Source of the DNA: Hydractinia symbiolongicarpus
Lineage: Eukaryota; Cnidaria; Hydrozoa; Anthoathecata; Hydractiniidae
Reading direction: 5' to 3'
DNA length: 64,000 nt
NCBI RefSeq assembly: GCF_029227915.1
Contig: NC_079880.1
Span: 28,515,501-28,579,500 of the forward strand
The notes beneath the pieces were generated by a model that did not search any database, had not been told where the DNA came from, and saw only the letters and a program-made list of their open reading frames with translations. Of this stretch, positions 1 to 8,926 are shown one piece after another. Made by a program: the position numbers and the translations under genes. Numbering within the stretch: the first letter of the stretch is position 1; each line of letters starts with the position of its first letter.

Positions 1-2
1 AA

Positions 3-204
3 CTTCTTTTATTCAGCGTCTCATCAAAAATGAAAACATTTTTGTAAACTACAAGTCTCATGCGTTTTAGTGGTGAAAAAATAATTTAAAAATCGTTCGG
101 GAAATGAGTTTACTCCCTGGGTACTTTCTTTGTATACTTTTGACTATACGGGCCGAGTCCGGGGTTTACGGGAAATGGCGGGTTTTCGTTTGCCGGCGAT
201 TAAA
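3..204 (+). repeat. Reference class D monomer (202 bp)
   Basis: Diagnostic bases are ATTTTTGTAAACT where the other classes have TTTTGAAAA, TTCTGAAAA or TTTTAAAAA; GAAAAAATAATTT; CCCTGGGTACTTTC; and TCCGGGGTTTACGG followed by AAATGGCGGG. The unit is 202 bases because one A is missing from the A-run before ATCGTTCGGG. This deletion is shared by the block-opening D monomers, while internal D monomers (for example at 1422 and 4464) keep the A and instead have CATTAAAAATG. AAATGGCG replaces AAATCGCG, which breaks one base pair of the 3' dyad present in the other classes. Confidence 0.9.
132..149 (+). repeat. Inverted repeat IR2 in the monomer (GTATA / TATAC)
   Basis: A 5-bp perfect dyad: GTATA at 132-136 and its reverse complement TATAC at 145-149, with an 8-base spacer. 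The spacer differs between classes (CTTTTGAC in A, B and D; CATTCGAC in C) while the arms stay the same in most monomers. Some C monomers change the left arm (GTATG, TATAT). The element recurs once per monomer. Confidence 0.7.
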
Positions 205-225
205 CTTCTTTTATTCAGCGTCTCA

Positions 226-247
226 TCAAAAATGAAAACATTTTTGA
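226..247 (+). repeat. Inverted repeat IR1 in the monomer (9-bp perfect arms in class C)
   Basis: TCAAAAATG at 226-234 and CATTTTTGA at 239-247 are exact reverse complements separated by AAAA, so this stretch is a 9-bp stem with a 4-base loop. Class A shortens the right arm (CATTTTTAA, 7 pairs). Class B has one mismatch (CATTTCTGA). Class D keeps eight pairs (CATTTTTGT). The left arm is almost invariant across the array; exceptions are AAAAATAAAAAC in one B variant and ATTAAAAATG in some D and A copies. Whether it extrudes or is bound by protein cannot be told from sequence. Confidence 0.8.
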
Positions 248-341
248 AAACTACAAGTCTCATGCGTTTTAGTGGTGAAAAGATAATTTAAAAAATCGTT
301 TTGGAAATTATTTTACTCACAGGGTACTTTCTTTGTATACA

Positions 342-355
342 TTCGACTATACGGG
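342..355 (+). other. TTCG-N6-CGGG element, a near miss to a CENP-B box
   Basis: Class C monomers contain TTCG (342-345), six bases ACTATA, then CGGG (352-355). The mammalian CENP-B box core is TTCG, four bases, A, two bases, CGGG, which is a 7-base spacing. This element is one base short, so it is not a consensus box. It is absent from classes A, B and D, which have TTTG at this place. I list it as a sequence resemblance only. Confidence 0.3.
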
Positions 356-480
356 CCAAGCCCGGGATTTACGGGAAATCGCGGGTTTTCGTTTGCCGGC
401 GATTAAACCACTTTCATTAAGCGTCTCATCAAAAATAAAAACATTTCTGAAAACTACAAGTCTCATGCGTTTTAGTGGTG

Positions 481-498
481 AAAAAATAATTTAAAAAA
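481..498 (+). other. A-tract cluster of the monomer
   Basis: A6 (481-486), AATTT (488-492) and A6 (493-498) follow each other in a short span before ATCGTTCGGG. The same cluster, with small class differences (GAAATAATAA, GAAAAGATAA, GAAACGATAA), is in nearly every monomer. Closely spaced A-tracts are known to bend DNA and to influence nucleosome placement. The AATTTAA core also contains the stop codon that closes the common reading frame. Confidence 0.6.
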
Positions 499-555
499 TC
501 GTTCGGGAAATGAGTTTACTCCCTGGGTACCTTCTTTGTATACTTTTGACTATAC

Positions 556-588
556 GGGCCGAGTCCGGGATTTACGGGAAATCGCGGG
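556..588 (+). other. Four-tract G3 motif (potential G-quadruplex), once per monomer
   Basis: Four GGG runs at 556-558, 567-569, 576-578 and 586-588 are separated by 8, 6 and 7 bases. The loops are slightly longer than the strict 1-7 rule, so this is an extended-loop candidate. All tracts lie on the + strand, making that strand G-rich in every monomer. The tracts survive when the loops change: CCGAGTCC, CCAAGCCC and CAGAGTCT all sit between the first two runs. Copies ending in ATCGCAGG lose the fourth run, and copies with TACGGCAGAG lose the first. Confidence 0.6.
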
Positions 589-607
589 TTTTCGTTTGCC
601 GGCGATT
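580..607 (+). repeat. Inverted repeat IR3 overlapping the last G-run
   Basis: AATCGCGGG (580-588) and CCGGCGATT (599-607) pair as six base pairs, one G-G mismatch, and two further pairs, around the 10-base loop TTTTCGTTTG. The left arm contains the fourth G-run of the G3 motif, so the hairpin and the quadruplex would exclude each other. Common variants mostly keep pairing: AAGTCGCGGG gives a G-T pair, CCAGCGATT changes only the already mismatched base, and CTGGCGATT gives a G-T pair. Class D (AATGGC) and GGCTATT copies break one pair. Confidence 0.6.
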
Positions 608-610
608 AAA

Positions 611-812
611 CTTCTTTTATTCAGCGTCTCATCAAAAATGAAAACATTTTTAAAAACTACAAGTCTTATGGGCTTTAGTTGTGAAATAATAATTTAAAAA
701 ATCGTTCGGGAAATGAGTTTACTCCCTGGGTACTTTCTTTTATACTTTTGACTATACGGACTGAGTCCGGGATTTACGGGAAATCGCGGGTTTTTGTTTG
801 CCGGCGATTAAA
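611..812 (+). repeat. Reference class A monomer (202 bp)
   Basis: Diagnostic bases are ATTTTTAAAAACTAC, ATGGGCTTTAG in place of ATGCGTTTTAG, and GAAATAATAATTT. This copy is the TCTTATGGG / TAGTTGTG variant and is one base short in TTTCTTTTATAC, with the variant GGACTGAGTCC. Other positional variants are AAGACTCATGGG with GAAACAATAA (2031), and A2 with a one-base-shorter ATGAAACATTTTT and AAAATTACAAG (4059, 7507, 10346, 11563). Confidence 0.9.
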
Positions 813-2639
813 CTTCTTTTATTCAGCGTCTCATCAAAAATGAAAACATTTTTGAAAACTACAAGTCTCATGCGTTTTAGTGGTGAAAAGATAATTTAAA
901 AAATCGTTTTGGAAGTGAGTTTACTCACAGGGTACTTTCTTTGTATGCATTCGACTATACGGACCAAGCCCGGGATTTACGGGAAATCGCAGGTTTTCAT
1001 TTGCCGGCGATTAAACCACTTTCATTAAGCGTCTCATCAAAAATGAAAACATTTCTGAAAACTAAAAGTCTCATGCGTGTTAGTGGTGAAAAAATAATTT
1101 AAAAAATCGTTCGGGAAATGAGTTTACTCCCTGGGTACCTTCTTTGTATACTTTTGACTATCCGGGCCGAGTCCGGGATTTACGGGAAATCGCGGGTTTT
1201 CTTTTGCGAGCGATTAAACTTCTTTTATTCAGCGTCTCATCAAAAATGAAAACATTTTTAAAAACTACAAGTCTCATGGGCTTTAGTGGTGAAATAATAA
1301 TCTAAAAAATCGTTCGGGAAATGAGTTTACTCCCTGGGTACTTTCTTTGTATACTTTTGACTATACGGGCCGAGTCCGGGATTTACGGGAAATCGCAGGT
1401 TTTCGTTTGCCGGCGATTAAACTTCCTTTATTCAGCGTCTCATTAAAAATGAAAACATTTTTGTAAACTACAAGTCTCATGCGTTTTAGTGGTGAAAAAA
1501 TAATTTAAAAAATCGTTCGGGAAATGACTTTACTCCCTGGGTACTTTCTTTGTATACTTTTGACTATACGGGCCGAGTCCGGGGTTTATGGGAAATGGCG
1601 GGTTTTCGTTTGCCGGCGATTAAACTTCTTTTATTCAGCGTCTCATCAAAAATGAAAACATTTTTGAAAACTACAAGTCTCATGCGTTTTAGTGGTGAAA
1701 AGATAATTTAAAAAATTGTTTTGGAAATGAGTTTACTCACAGGGTACTTTTTTTGTATATATTCGACTATACGGGCCAAGCCCGGGATTTACGGGAAATC
1801 GCGGGTTTTCGTTTGCCGGCGATTAAATCACTTTCATTAATCGTCTCATCAAAAATGAAAACATTTCTGAAAACTACAAGTCTCATGCGTTTTAGTGGTG
1901 AAAAAATAATTTAAAAAATCGTTCGGGAAATGAGTTTACTCTCTGGGTACCTTCTTTGTATGCTTTTGACTATACGGGCCGAGTCCGGGATTTACGGGAA
2001 ATCGCGGGTTTTCTTTTGCCGGCGATTAAACTTCTTTTAATCAGCGTCTCATCAAAAACGAAAACATTTTTAAAAACTACAAGACTCATGGGCTTTAGTG
2101 GTGAAACAATAATTTAAAAAATCGTTCGGGAAATGAGTTTACTCCCTGGGTACTTTCTTTGTATACTTTTGACTATACGGGCCGAGTCCGGGATTTACGG
2201 GAAATCGCGGGTTTTCGTTTGCCGGCGATTAAACCACTTTCACTAAGCGTCTCATCAAAAATGGAAACATTTCTAAAAACTGCAAATCTCATGCGTTTTA
2301 GTGGTGAAAAAATAATTTAAAAAATCGTTCGGGAAATGAGTTTACTCCCTGGGTACTTTCTTTGTATACTTTTGACTATACGGGCCGAGTCCGGGATTTA
2401 CGGGAAGTCGCGAGTTTTCGTTTGCCGGCGATTAAACTTCTTTTATTCAGCGTCTCATCAAAAATGAAAACATTTTTAAAAACTACAAGTCTCATGGGCT
2501 TTAGTGGTGAAATAATAATTTAAAAAATCGTTCGGGAAATGAGTTTACTCCCTGGGTACTTTCTTTGTATACTTTTGACTATACGGGCCGAGTCCAGGAT
2601 TTACGGGAAATCGCAGGTTTTCGTTTGCCGGCGATTAAA

Positions 2640-5600
2640 CTTCTTTTATTCAGCGTCTCATCAAAAATGAAAACATTTTTGTAAACTACAAGTCTCATGC
2701 GTTTTAGTGGTGAAAAAATAATTTAAAAATCGTTCGGGAAATGAGTTTACTCCCTGGGTACTTTCTTTGTATACTTTTGACTATACGGGCCGAGTCCGGG
2801 GTTTACGGGAAATGGCGGGTTTTCGTTTGCCGGCGATTAAACTTCTTTTATTCAGCGTCTCATCAAAAATGAAAACATTTTTGAAAACTACAAGTCTCAT
2901 GCGTTTTAGTGGTGAAAAGATAATTTAAAAAATCGTTTTGGAAATTATTTTACTCACAGGGTACTTTCTTTGTATACATTCGACTATACGGGCCAAGCCC
3001 GGGATTTACGGGAAATCGCGGGTTTTCGTTTGCCGGCGATTAAACCACTTTCATTAAGCGTCTCATCAAAAATAAAAACATTTCTGAAAACTACAAGTCT
3101 CATGCGTTTTAGTGGTGAAAAAATAATTTAAAAAATCGTTCGGGAAATGAGTTTACTCCCTGGGTACCTTCTTTGTATACTTTTGACTATACGGGCCGAG
3201 TCCGGGATTTACGGGAAATCGCGGGTTTTCGTTTGCCGGCGATTAAACTTCTTTTATTCAGCGTCTCATCAAAAATGAAAACATTTTTAAAAACTACAAG
3301 TCTTATGGGCTTTAGTTGTGAAATAATAATTTAAAAAATCGTTCGGGAAATGAGTTTACTCCCTGGGTACTTTCTTTTATACTTTTGACTATACGGACTG
3401 AGTCCGGGATTTACGGGAAATCGCGGGTTTTCGTTTGCCGGCGATTAAACTTCTTTTATTCAGCGTCTCATCAAAAATGAAAACATTTTTGAAAACTACA
3501 AGTCTCATGCGTTTTAGTGGTGAAAAGATAATTTAAAAAATCGTTTTGGAAGTGAGTTTACTCACAGGGTACTTTCTTTGTATGCATTCGACTATACGGA
3601 CCAAGCCCGGGATTTACGGGAAATCGCAGGTTTTCATTTGCCGGCGATTAAACCACTTTCATTAAGCGTCTCATCAAAAATGAAAACATTTCTGAAAACT
3701 AAAAGTCTCATGCGTGTTAGTGGTGAAAAAATAATTTAAAAAATCGTTCGGGAAATGAGTTTACTCCCTGGGTACCTTCTTTGTATACTTTTGACTATCC
3801 GGGCCGAGTCCGGGATTTACGGGAAATCGCGGGTTTTCTTTTGCCAGCGATTAAACTTCTTTTATTCAGCGTCTCATCAAAAATGAAAACATTTTTAAAA
3901 ACTACAAGTCTCATGGGCTTTAGTGGTGAAATAATAATCTAAAAAATCGTTCGGGAAATGAGTTTACTCCCTGGGTTCTTTCTTTGTATACTTTTGACTA
4001 TACGGGCCGAGTCAGGGGTTTACGGGAAATGGCGGGTTTTCGTTTGCCGGCGATTAAACTTCTTTTATTCAGCGTCTCATCAAAAATGAAACATTTTTAA
4101 AAATTACAAGTCTCATGGGTTTTACTGGTGAAATAATAATTTAAAAAATCGTTCGGGAAATGAGTTTACTCCCTGGGTACTTTCTTTGTATACTTTTGAT
4201 TATACGGGCCGAGTCCGGGATTTACGGGAAATCGCGGGTTTTCGTTTGCCGGCGATTAAACCACTTTCGTTAAGCGTCTCATCAAAAATGAAAACATTTC
4301 TGAAAACTACAAGTCTCATGCGTTTTAGTGGTGAAAAAATAATTTAAAAAATTGTTCGGGAAATGACTTTACTCCCTGTGTACTTTCTTTGTATACTTTT
4401 GATTATACGGGCCGAGTCCGGGATTTACGGGAAATCGCAGGTTTTCGTTTGCCGGCGATTAAACTTCTTTTATTCAGCGTCTCATTAAAAATGAAAACAT
4501 TTTTGTAAACTACAAGTCTCATGCGTTTTAGTGGTGAAAAAATAATTTAAAAAATCGTTCGGGAAATGAGTTTACTCCCTGGGTACTTTCTTTGTATACT
4601 TTTGACTATACGGGCCGAGTCCGGGGTTTATGGGAAATGGCGGGTTTTCGTTTGCCGGCGATTAAACTTCTTTTATTCAGCGTCTCATCAAAAATGAAAA
4701 CATTTTTGAAAACTACAAGTCTCATGCGTTTTAGTGGTGAAAAGATAATTTAAAAAATTGTTTTGGAAATGAGTTTACTCACAGGGTACTTTTTTTGTAT
4801 ATATTCGACTATACGGGCCCAGCCCGGGATTTACGGGAATTCGCGGGTTTTCGTTTGCCGGCGATTAAATCACTTTCATTAATCGTCTCATCAAAAATGA
4901 AAACATTTCTGAAAACTACAAGTCTCATGCGTTTTAGTGGTGAAAAAATAATTTAAAAAATCGTTCGGGAAATGAGTTTACTCTCTGGGTACCTTCTTTG
5001 TATGCTTTTGACTATACGGGCCGAGTCCGGGATTTACGGGAAATCGCGGGTTTTCTTTTGCCGGCGATTAAACTTCTTTTAATCAGCGTCTCATCAAAAA
5101 TGAAAACATTTTTAAAAACTACAAGACTCATGGGCTTTAGTGGTGAAACAATAATTTAAAAAATCGTTCGGGAAATGAGTTTACTCCCTGGGTACTTTCT
5201 TTGTATACTTTTGACTATACGGGCCGAGTCCGGGATTTACGGGAAATGGCGGGTTTTCGTTTGCCGGCGATTAAACTTCTTTTATTCAGCGTCTCATCAA
5301 AAATGAAAACATTTTTGAAAACTACAAGTCTCATGCGTTTTAGTGGTGAAAAGATAATTTAAAAAATTGTTTTGGAAATGAGTTTACTCACAGGGTACTT
5401 TTTTTGTATATATTCGACTATACGGGCCAAGCCCGGGATTTACGGGAAATCGCGGGTTTTCGTTTGCCGGCGATTAAATCACTTTCATTAATCGTCTCAT
5501 CAAAAATGAAAACATTTCTGAAAACTACAAGTCTCATGCGTTTTAGTGGTGAAAAAATAATTTAAAAAATCGTTCGGGAAATGAGTTTACTCTCTGGGTA

Positions 5601-6290
5601 CCTTCTTTGTATGCTTTTGACTATACAGGCCGAGTCCGGGATTTACGGGAAATCGCGGGTTTTCTTTTGCCGGCGATTAAACTTCTTTTAATCAGCGTCT
5701 CATCAAAAATGAAAACATTTTTAAAAACTACAAGACTCATGGGCTTTAGTGGTGAAACAATAATTTAAAAAATCGTTCGGGAAATGAGTTTACTCCCTGG
5801 GTACTTTCTTTGTATACTTCTGACTATACGGGCCGAGTCCGGGATTTACGGGAAATCGCGGGTTTTCGTTTGCCGGCGATTAAACCACTTTCACTAAGCG
5901 TCTCATCAAAAATGGAAACATTTCTAAAAACTGCAAATCTCATGCGTTTTAGTGGTGAAAAAATAATTTAAAAAATCGTTCGGGAAATGAGTTTACTCCC
6001 TGGGTACTTTCTTTGTATACTTTTGACTATACGGGCCGAGTCCGGGATTTACGGGAAGTCGCGGGTTTTCGTTTGCCGGCGATTAAACTTCTTTTATTCA
6101 GCGTCTCATCAAAAATGAAAACATTTTTAAAAACTACAAGTCTCATGGGCTTTAGTGGTGAAATAATAATTTAAAAAATCGTTCGGGAAATGAGTTTACT
6201 CCCTGGGTACTTTCTTTGTATACTTTTGACTATACGGGCCGAGTCCAGGATTTACGGGAAATCGCAGGTTTTCGTTTGCCGGCGATTAAA
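2640..6290 (+). repeat. HOR block 2, 18 monomers
   Basis: Monomer starts and classes: 2640 D, 2842 C, 3045 B, 3248 A, 3450 C, 3653 B, 3856 A, 4059 A2, 4261 B, 4464 D, 4667 C, 4870 B, 5073 A, 5276 C, 5479 B, 5682 A, 5885 B, 6088 A. Compared with block 1 it has two extra monomers (A2 and B, 4059-4463) after the seventh and an extra C-B-A trimer (5276-5884). The rest matches block 1 position by position, including rare variants such as TCTTATGGG and GCGTGTTAG. Confidence 0.85.
4667..5884 (+). repeat. Tandem duplication of a C-B-A trimer (2 x 609 bp)
   Basis: 4667-5275 and 5276-5884 have the same three monomers with the same rare markers (GTATATATTCGAC, TCACTTTCATTAATCG, AAGACTCATGGG). A handful of single-base differences separate them, for example CCCAGCCC versus CCAAGCCC and TATACAGGCC in the second copy. 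The A monomer at the join (5073) ends in AAATGGCGGG, normally the end of a D monomer, so it is chimeric and marks the crossover. Confidence 0.85.
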
Positions 6291-6492
6291 CTTCTTTTAT
6301 TCAGCGTCTCATCAAAAATGAAAACATTTTTGTAAACTACAAGTCTCATGCGTTTTAGTGGTGAAAAAATAATTTAAAAATCGTTCGGGAAAAGAGTTTA
6401 CTCCCTGGGTACTTTCTTTGTATACTTTTGACTATACGGGCCGAGTCCGGGGTTTACGGGAAATGGCGGGTTTTCGTTTGCCGGCGATTAAA

Positions 6493-6695
6493 CTTCTTTT
6501 ATTCAGCGTCTCATCAAAAATGAAAACATTTTTGAAAACTACAAGTCTCATGCGTTTTAGTGGTGAAAAAATAATTTAAAAAATCGTTCGGGAAATGAGT
6601 TTACTCCCTGGGTACCTTCTTTGTATACTTTTGACTATACGGGCCGAGTCCGGGATTTACGGGAAATCGCGGGTTTTCTTTTGCCGGCGATTAAA
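6493..6695 (+). repeat. C/B hybrid monomer (one-monomer deletion scar)
   Basis: The first part has class C ATTTTTGAAAAC. From base 6570 on it has class B features: GAAAAAATAA, TTCGGGAAATGAG, the KpnI site GGTACC and CTTTTGCCGG. The neighbours are D (6291) and A (6696), where the parental order is D-C-B-A. The simplest history is one unequal exchange between C and B in the window 6534-6570, deleting exactly 203 bases. Confidence 0.85.
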
Positions 6696-8317
6696 CTTCT
6701 TTTATTCAGCGTCTCATCAAAAATGAAAACATTTTTAAAAACTACAAGTCTTATGGGCTTTAGTTGTGAAATAATAATTTAAAAAATCGTTCGGGAAATG
6801 AGTTTACTCCCTGGGTACTTTCTTTTATACTTTTGACTATACGGACTGAGTCCGGGATTTACGGGAAATCGCGGGTTTTCGTTTGCCGGCGATTAAACTT
6901 CTTTTATTCAGCGTCTCATCAAAAATGAAAACATTTTTGAAAACTACAAGTCTCATGCGTTTTAGTGGTGAAAAGATAATTTAAAAAATCGTTTTGGAAG
7001 TGAGTTTACTCACAGGGTACTTTCTTTGTATGCATTCGACTATACGGACCAAGCCCGGGATTTACGGGAAATCGCAGGTTTTCATTTGCCGGCGATTAAA
7101 CCACTTTCATTAAGCGTCTCATCAAAAATGAAAACATTTCTGAAAACTAAAAGTCTCATGCGTGTTAGTGGTGAAAAAATAATTTAAAAAATCGTTCGGG
7201 AAATGAGTTTACTCCCTGGGTACCTTCTTTGTATACTTTTGACTATACGGGCCGAGTCCGGGATTTACGGGAAATCGCGGGTTTTCTTTTGCCAGCGATT
7301 AAACTTCTTTTATTCAGCGTCTCATCAAAAATGAAAACATTTTTAAAAACTACAAGTCTCATGGGCTTTAGTGGTAAAATAATAATCTAAAAAATCGTTC
7401 GGGAAATGAGTTTACTCCCTGGGTACTTTCTTCGTATACTTTTGACTATACGGGCCGAGTCCGGGGTTTACGGGAAATGGCCGGTTTTCGTTTGCCGGCG
7501 ATTAAACTTCTTTTATTCAGCGTCTCATCAAAAATGAAACATTTTTAAAAATTGCAAGTCTCATGGGTTTTAGTGGTGAAATAATAATTTAAAAAATCGT
7601 TCGGGAAATGAGTTTACTCCCTGGGTACTTTCTTTGTATACTTTTGATTATACGGGCCGAGTCCGGGATTTACGGGAAATCGCGGGTTTTCGTTTGCCGG
7701 CGATTAAATCACTTTCATTAATCGTCTCATCAAAAATGAAAACATTTCTGAAAACTACAAGTCTCATGCGTTTTAGTGGTGAAAAAATAATTTAAAAAAT
7801 CGTTCGGGAAATGAGTTTACTCTCTGGGTACCTTCTTTGTATGCTTTTGACTATACGGGCCGAGTCCGGGATTTACGGGAAATCGCGGGTTTTCTTTTGC
7901 CGGCGATTAAACTTCTTTTAATCAGCGTCTCATCAAAAATGAAAACATTTTTAAAAACTACAAGACTCATGGGCTTTAGTGGTGAAACAATAATTTAAAA
8001 AATCGTTCGGGAAATGAGTTTACTCCCTGGGTACTTTCTTTGTATACTTTTGACTATACGGGCCGAGTCCGGGATTTACGGGAAATCGCGGGTTTTCGTT
8101 TGCCGGCGATTAAACCACTTTCACTAAGCGTCTCATCAAAAATGGAAACATTTCTAAAAACTGCAAATCTCATGCGTTTTAGTGGTGAAAAAATAATTTA
8201 AAAAATCGTTCGGGAAATGAGTTTACTCCCTGGGTACTTTCTTTGTATACTTTTGACTATACGGGCCGAGTCCGGGATTTACGGGAAGTCGCGAGTTTTC
8301 GTTTGCCGGCGATTAAA

Positions 8318-8926
8318 CTTCTTTTATTCAGCGTCTCATCAAAAATGAAAACATTTTTAAAAACTACAAGTCTCATGGGCTTTAGTGGTGAAATAATAAT
8401 TTAAAAAATCGTTCGGGAAATGAGTTTACTCCCTGGGTACTTTCTTTGTATACTTTTGACTATACGGGCCGAGTCCGGGATTTACGGGAAGTCGCGAGTT
8501 TTCGTTTGCCGGCGATTAAACTTCTTTTATTCAGCGTCTCATCAAAAATGAAAACATTTTTAAAAACTACAAGTCTCATGGGCTTTAGTGGTGAAATAAT
8601 AATTTAAAAAATCGTTCGGGAAATGAGTTTACTCCCTGGGTACTTTCTTTGTATACTTTTGACTATACGGGCCGAGTCCGGGATTTACGGGAAGTCGCGA
8701 GTTTTCGTTTGCCGGCGATTAAACTTCTTTTATTCAGCGTCTCATCAAAAATGAAAACATTTTTAAAAACTACAAGTCTCATGGGCTTTAGTGGTGAAAT
8801 AATAATTTAAAAAATCGTTCGGGAAATGAGTTTACTCCCTGGGTACTTTCTTTGTATACTTTTGACTATACGGGCCGAGTCCAGGATTTACGGGAAATCG
8901 CAGGTTTTCGTTTGCCGGCGATTAAA
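8318..8926 (+). repeat. Three class A monomers in a row (single-monomer amplification)
   Basis: The monomers at 8318 and 8521 appear identical over 203 bases, including the rare ending GGGAAGTCGCGAG. The third (8724) is the same until its end, which has TCCAGGATTTACGG and ATCGCAGG as in other block ends. Elsewhere only one A monomer occupies this HOR position, so two extra copies were added very recently, or the assembler slipped by one monomer. Confidence 0.85.

Larger units (their letters stand above)
205..407 (+). repeat. Reference class C monomer (203 bp)
   Basis: Diagnostic bases are ATTTTTGAAAACT, GAAAAGATAATTT, CGTTTTGGAAAT, TTTACTCACAGGGTAC, GTATACATTCGAC and GGGCCAAGCCCGGG. The last contains a SmaI/XmaI site (CCCGGG, 361-366) that the standard A, B and D monomers lack. 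Class C also has the longest form of the AT-rich dyad (226-247). Later variants replace GAAAAGATAA by GAAACGATAA and ATGAAAACA by ATGATAACA (called C2 here). Confidence 0.9.
408..610 (+). repeat. Reference class B monomer (203 bp)
   Basis: Diagnostic bases are AAACCACTTTCATTAAGCG instead of AAACTTCTTTTATTCAGCG, ACATTTCTGAAAACT, GAAAAAATAATTT and CTGGGTACCTTC. The last creates a KpnI site (GGTACC, 526-531) typical of class B. Sub-variants seen elsewhere include CACTAAGCG with CTAAAAACTGC (2234), TCACTTTCATTAATCG with GTATGCTTTT (1828) and AAACTAAAAG with GCGTGTTAG (1016). These mark fixed positions in the HOR. Confidence 0.9.
3..2639 (+). repeat. HOR block 1, 13 monomers
   Basis: Monomer starts and classes: 3 D, 205 C, 408 B, 611 A, 813 C, 1016 B, 1219 A, 1422 D, 1625 C, 1828 B, 2031 A, 2234 B, 2437 A. 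The order reads DCBA, CBA, DCBA, BA. It is the simplest complete block and serves as reference for the others. Its length of 2,637 bases equals 13 times 203 minus two one-base deletions. Confidence 0.85.
6291..8926 (+). repeat. HOR block 3, 13 monomers, rearranged
   Basis: Monomer starts and classes: 6291 D, 6493 C/B hybrid, 6696 A, 6898 C, 7101 B, 7304 A, 7507 A2, 7709 B, 7912 A, 8115 B, 8318 A, 8521 A, 8724 A. Compared with block 2 it has lost one monomer by a C-to-B fusion, lost the D-C pair after A2, and gained two A monomers at its end. The length again equals 13 monomers, but by a different route from block 1. Confidence 0.85.

Noticed and set aside
226-247. Rho-independent terminator or transposon inverted end
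   Set aside because: IR1 is AT-rich without a GC stem, is present in every monomer, and has no associated transposase or target-site duplication.
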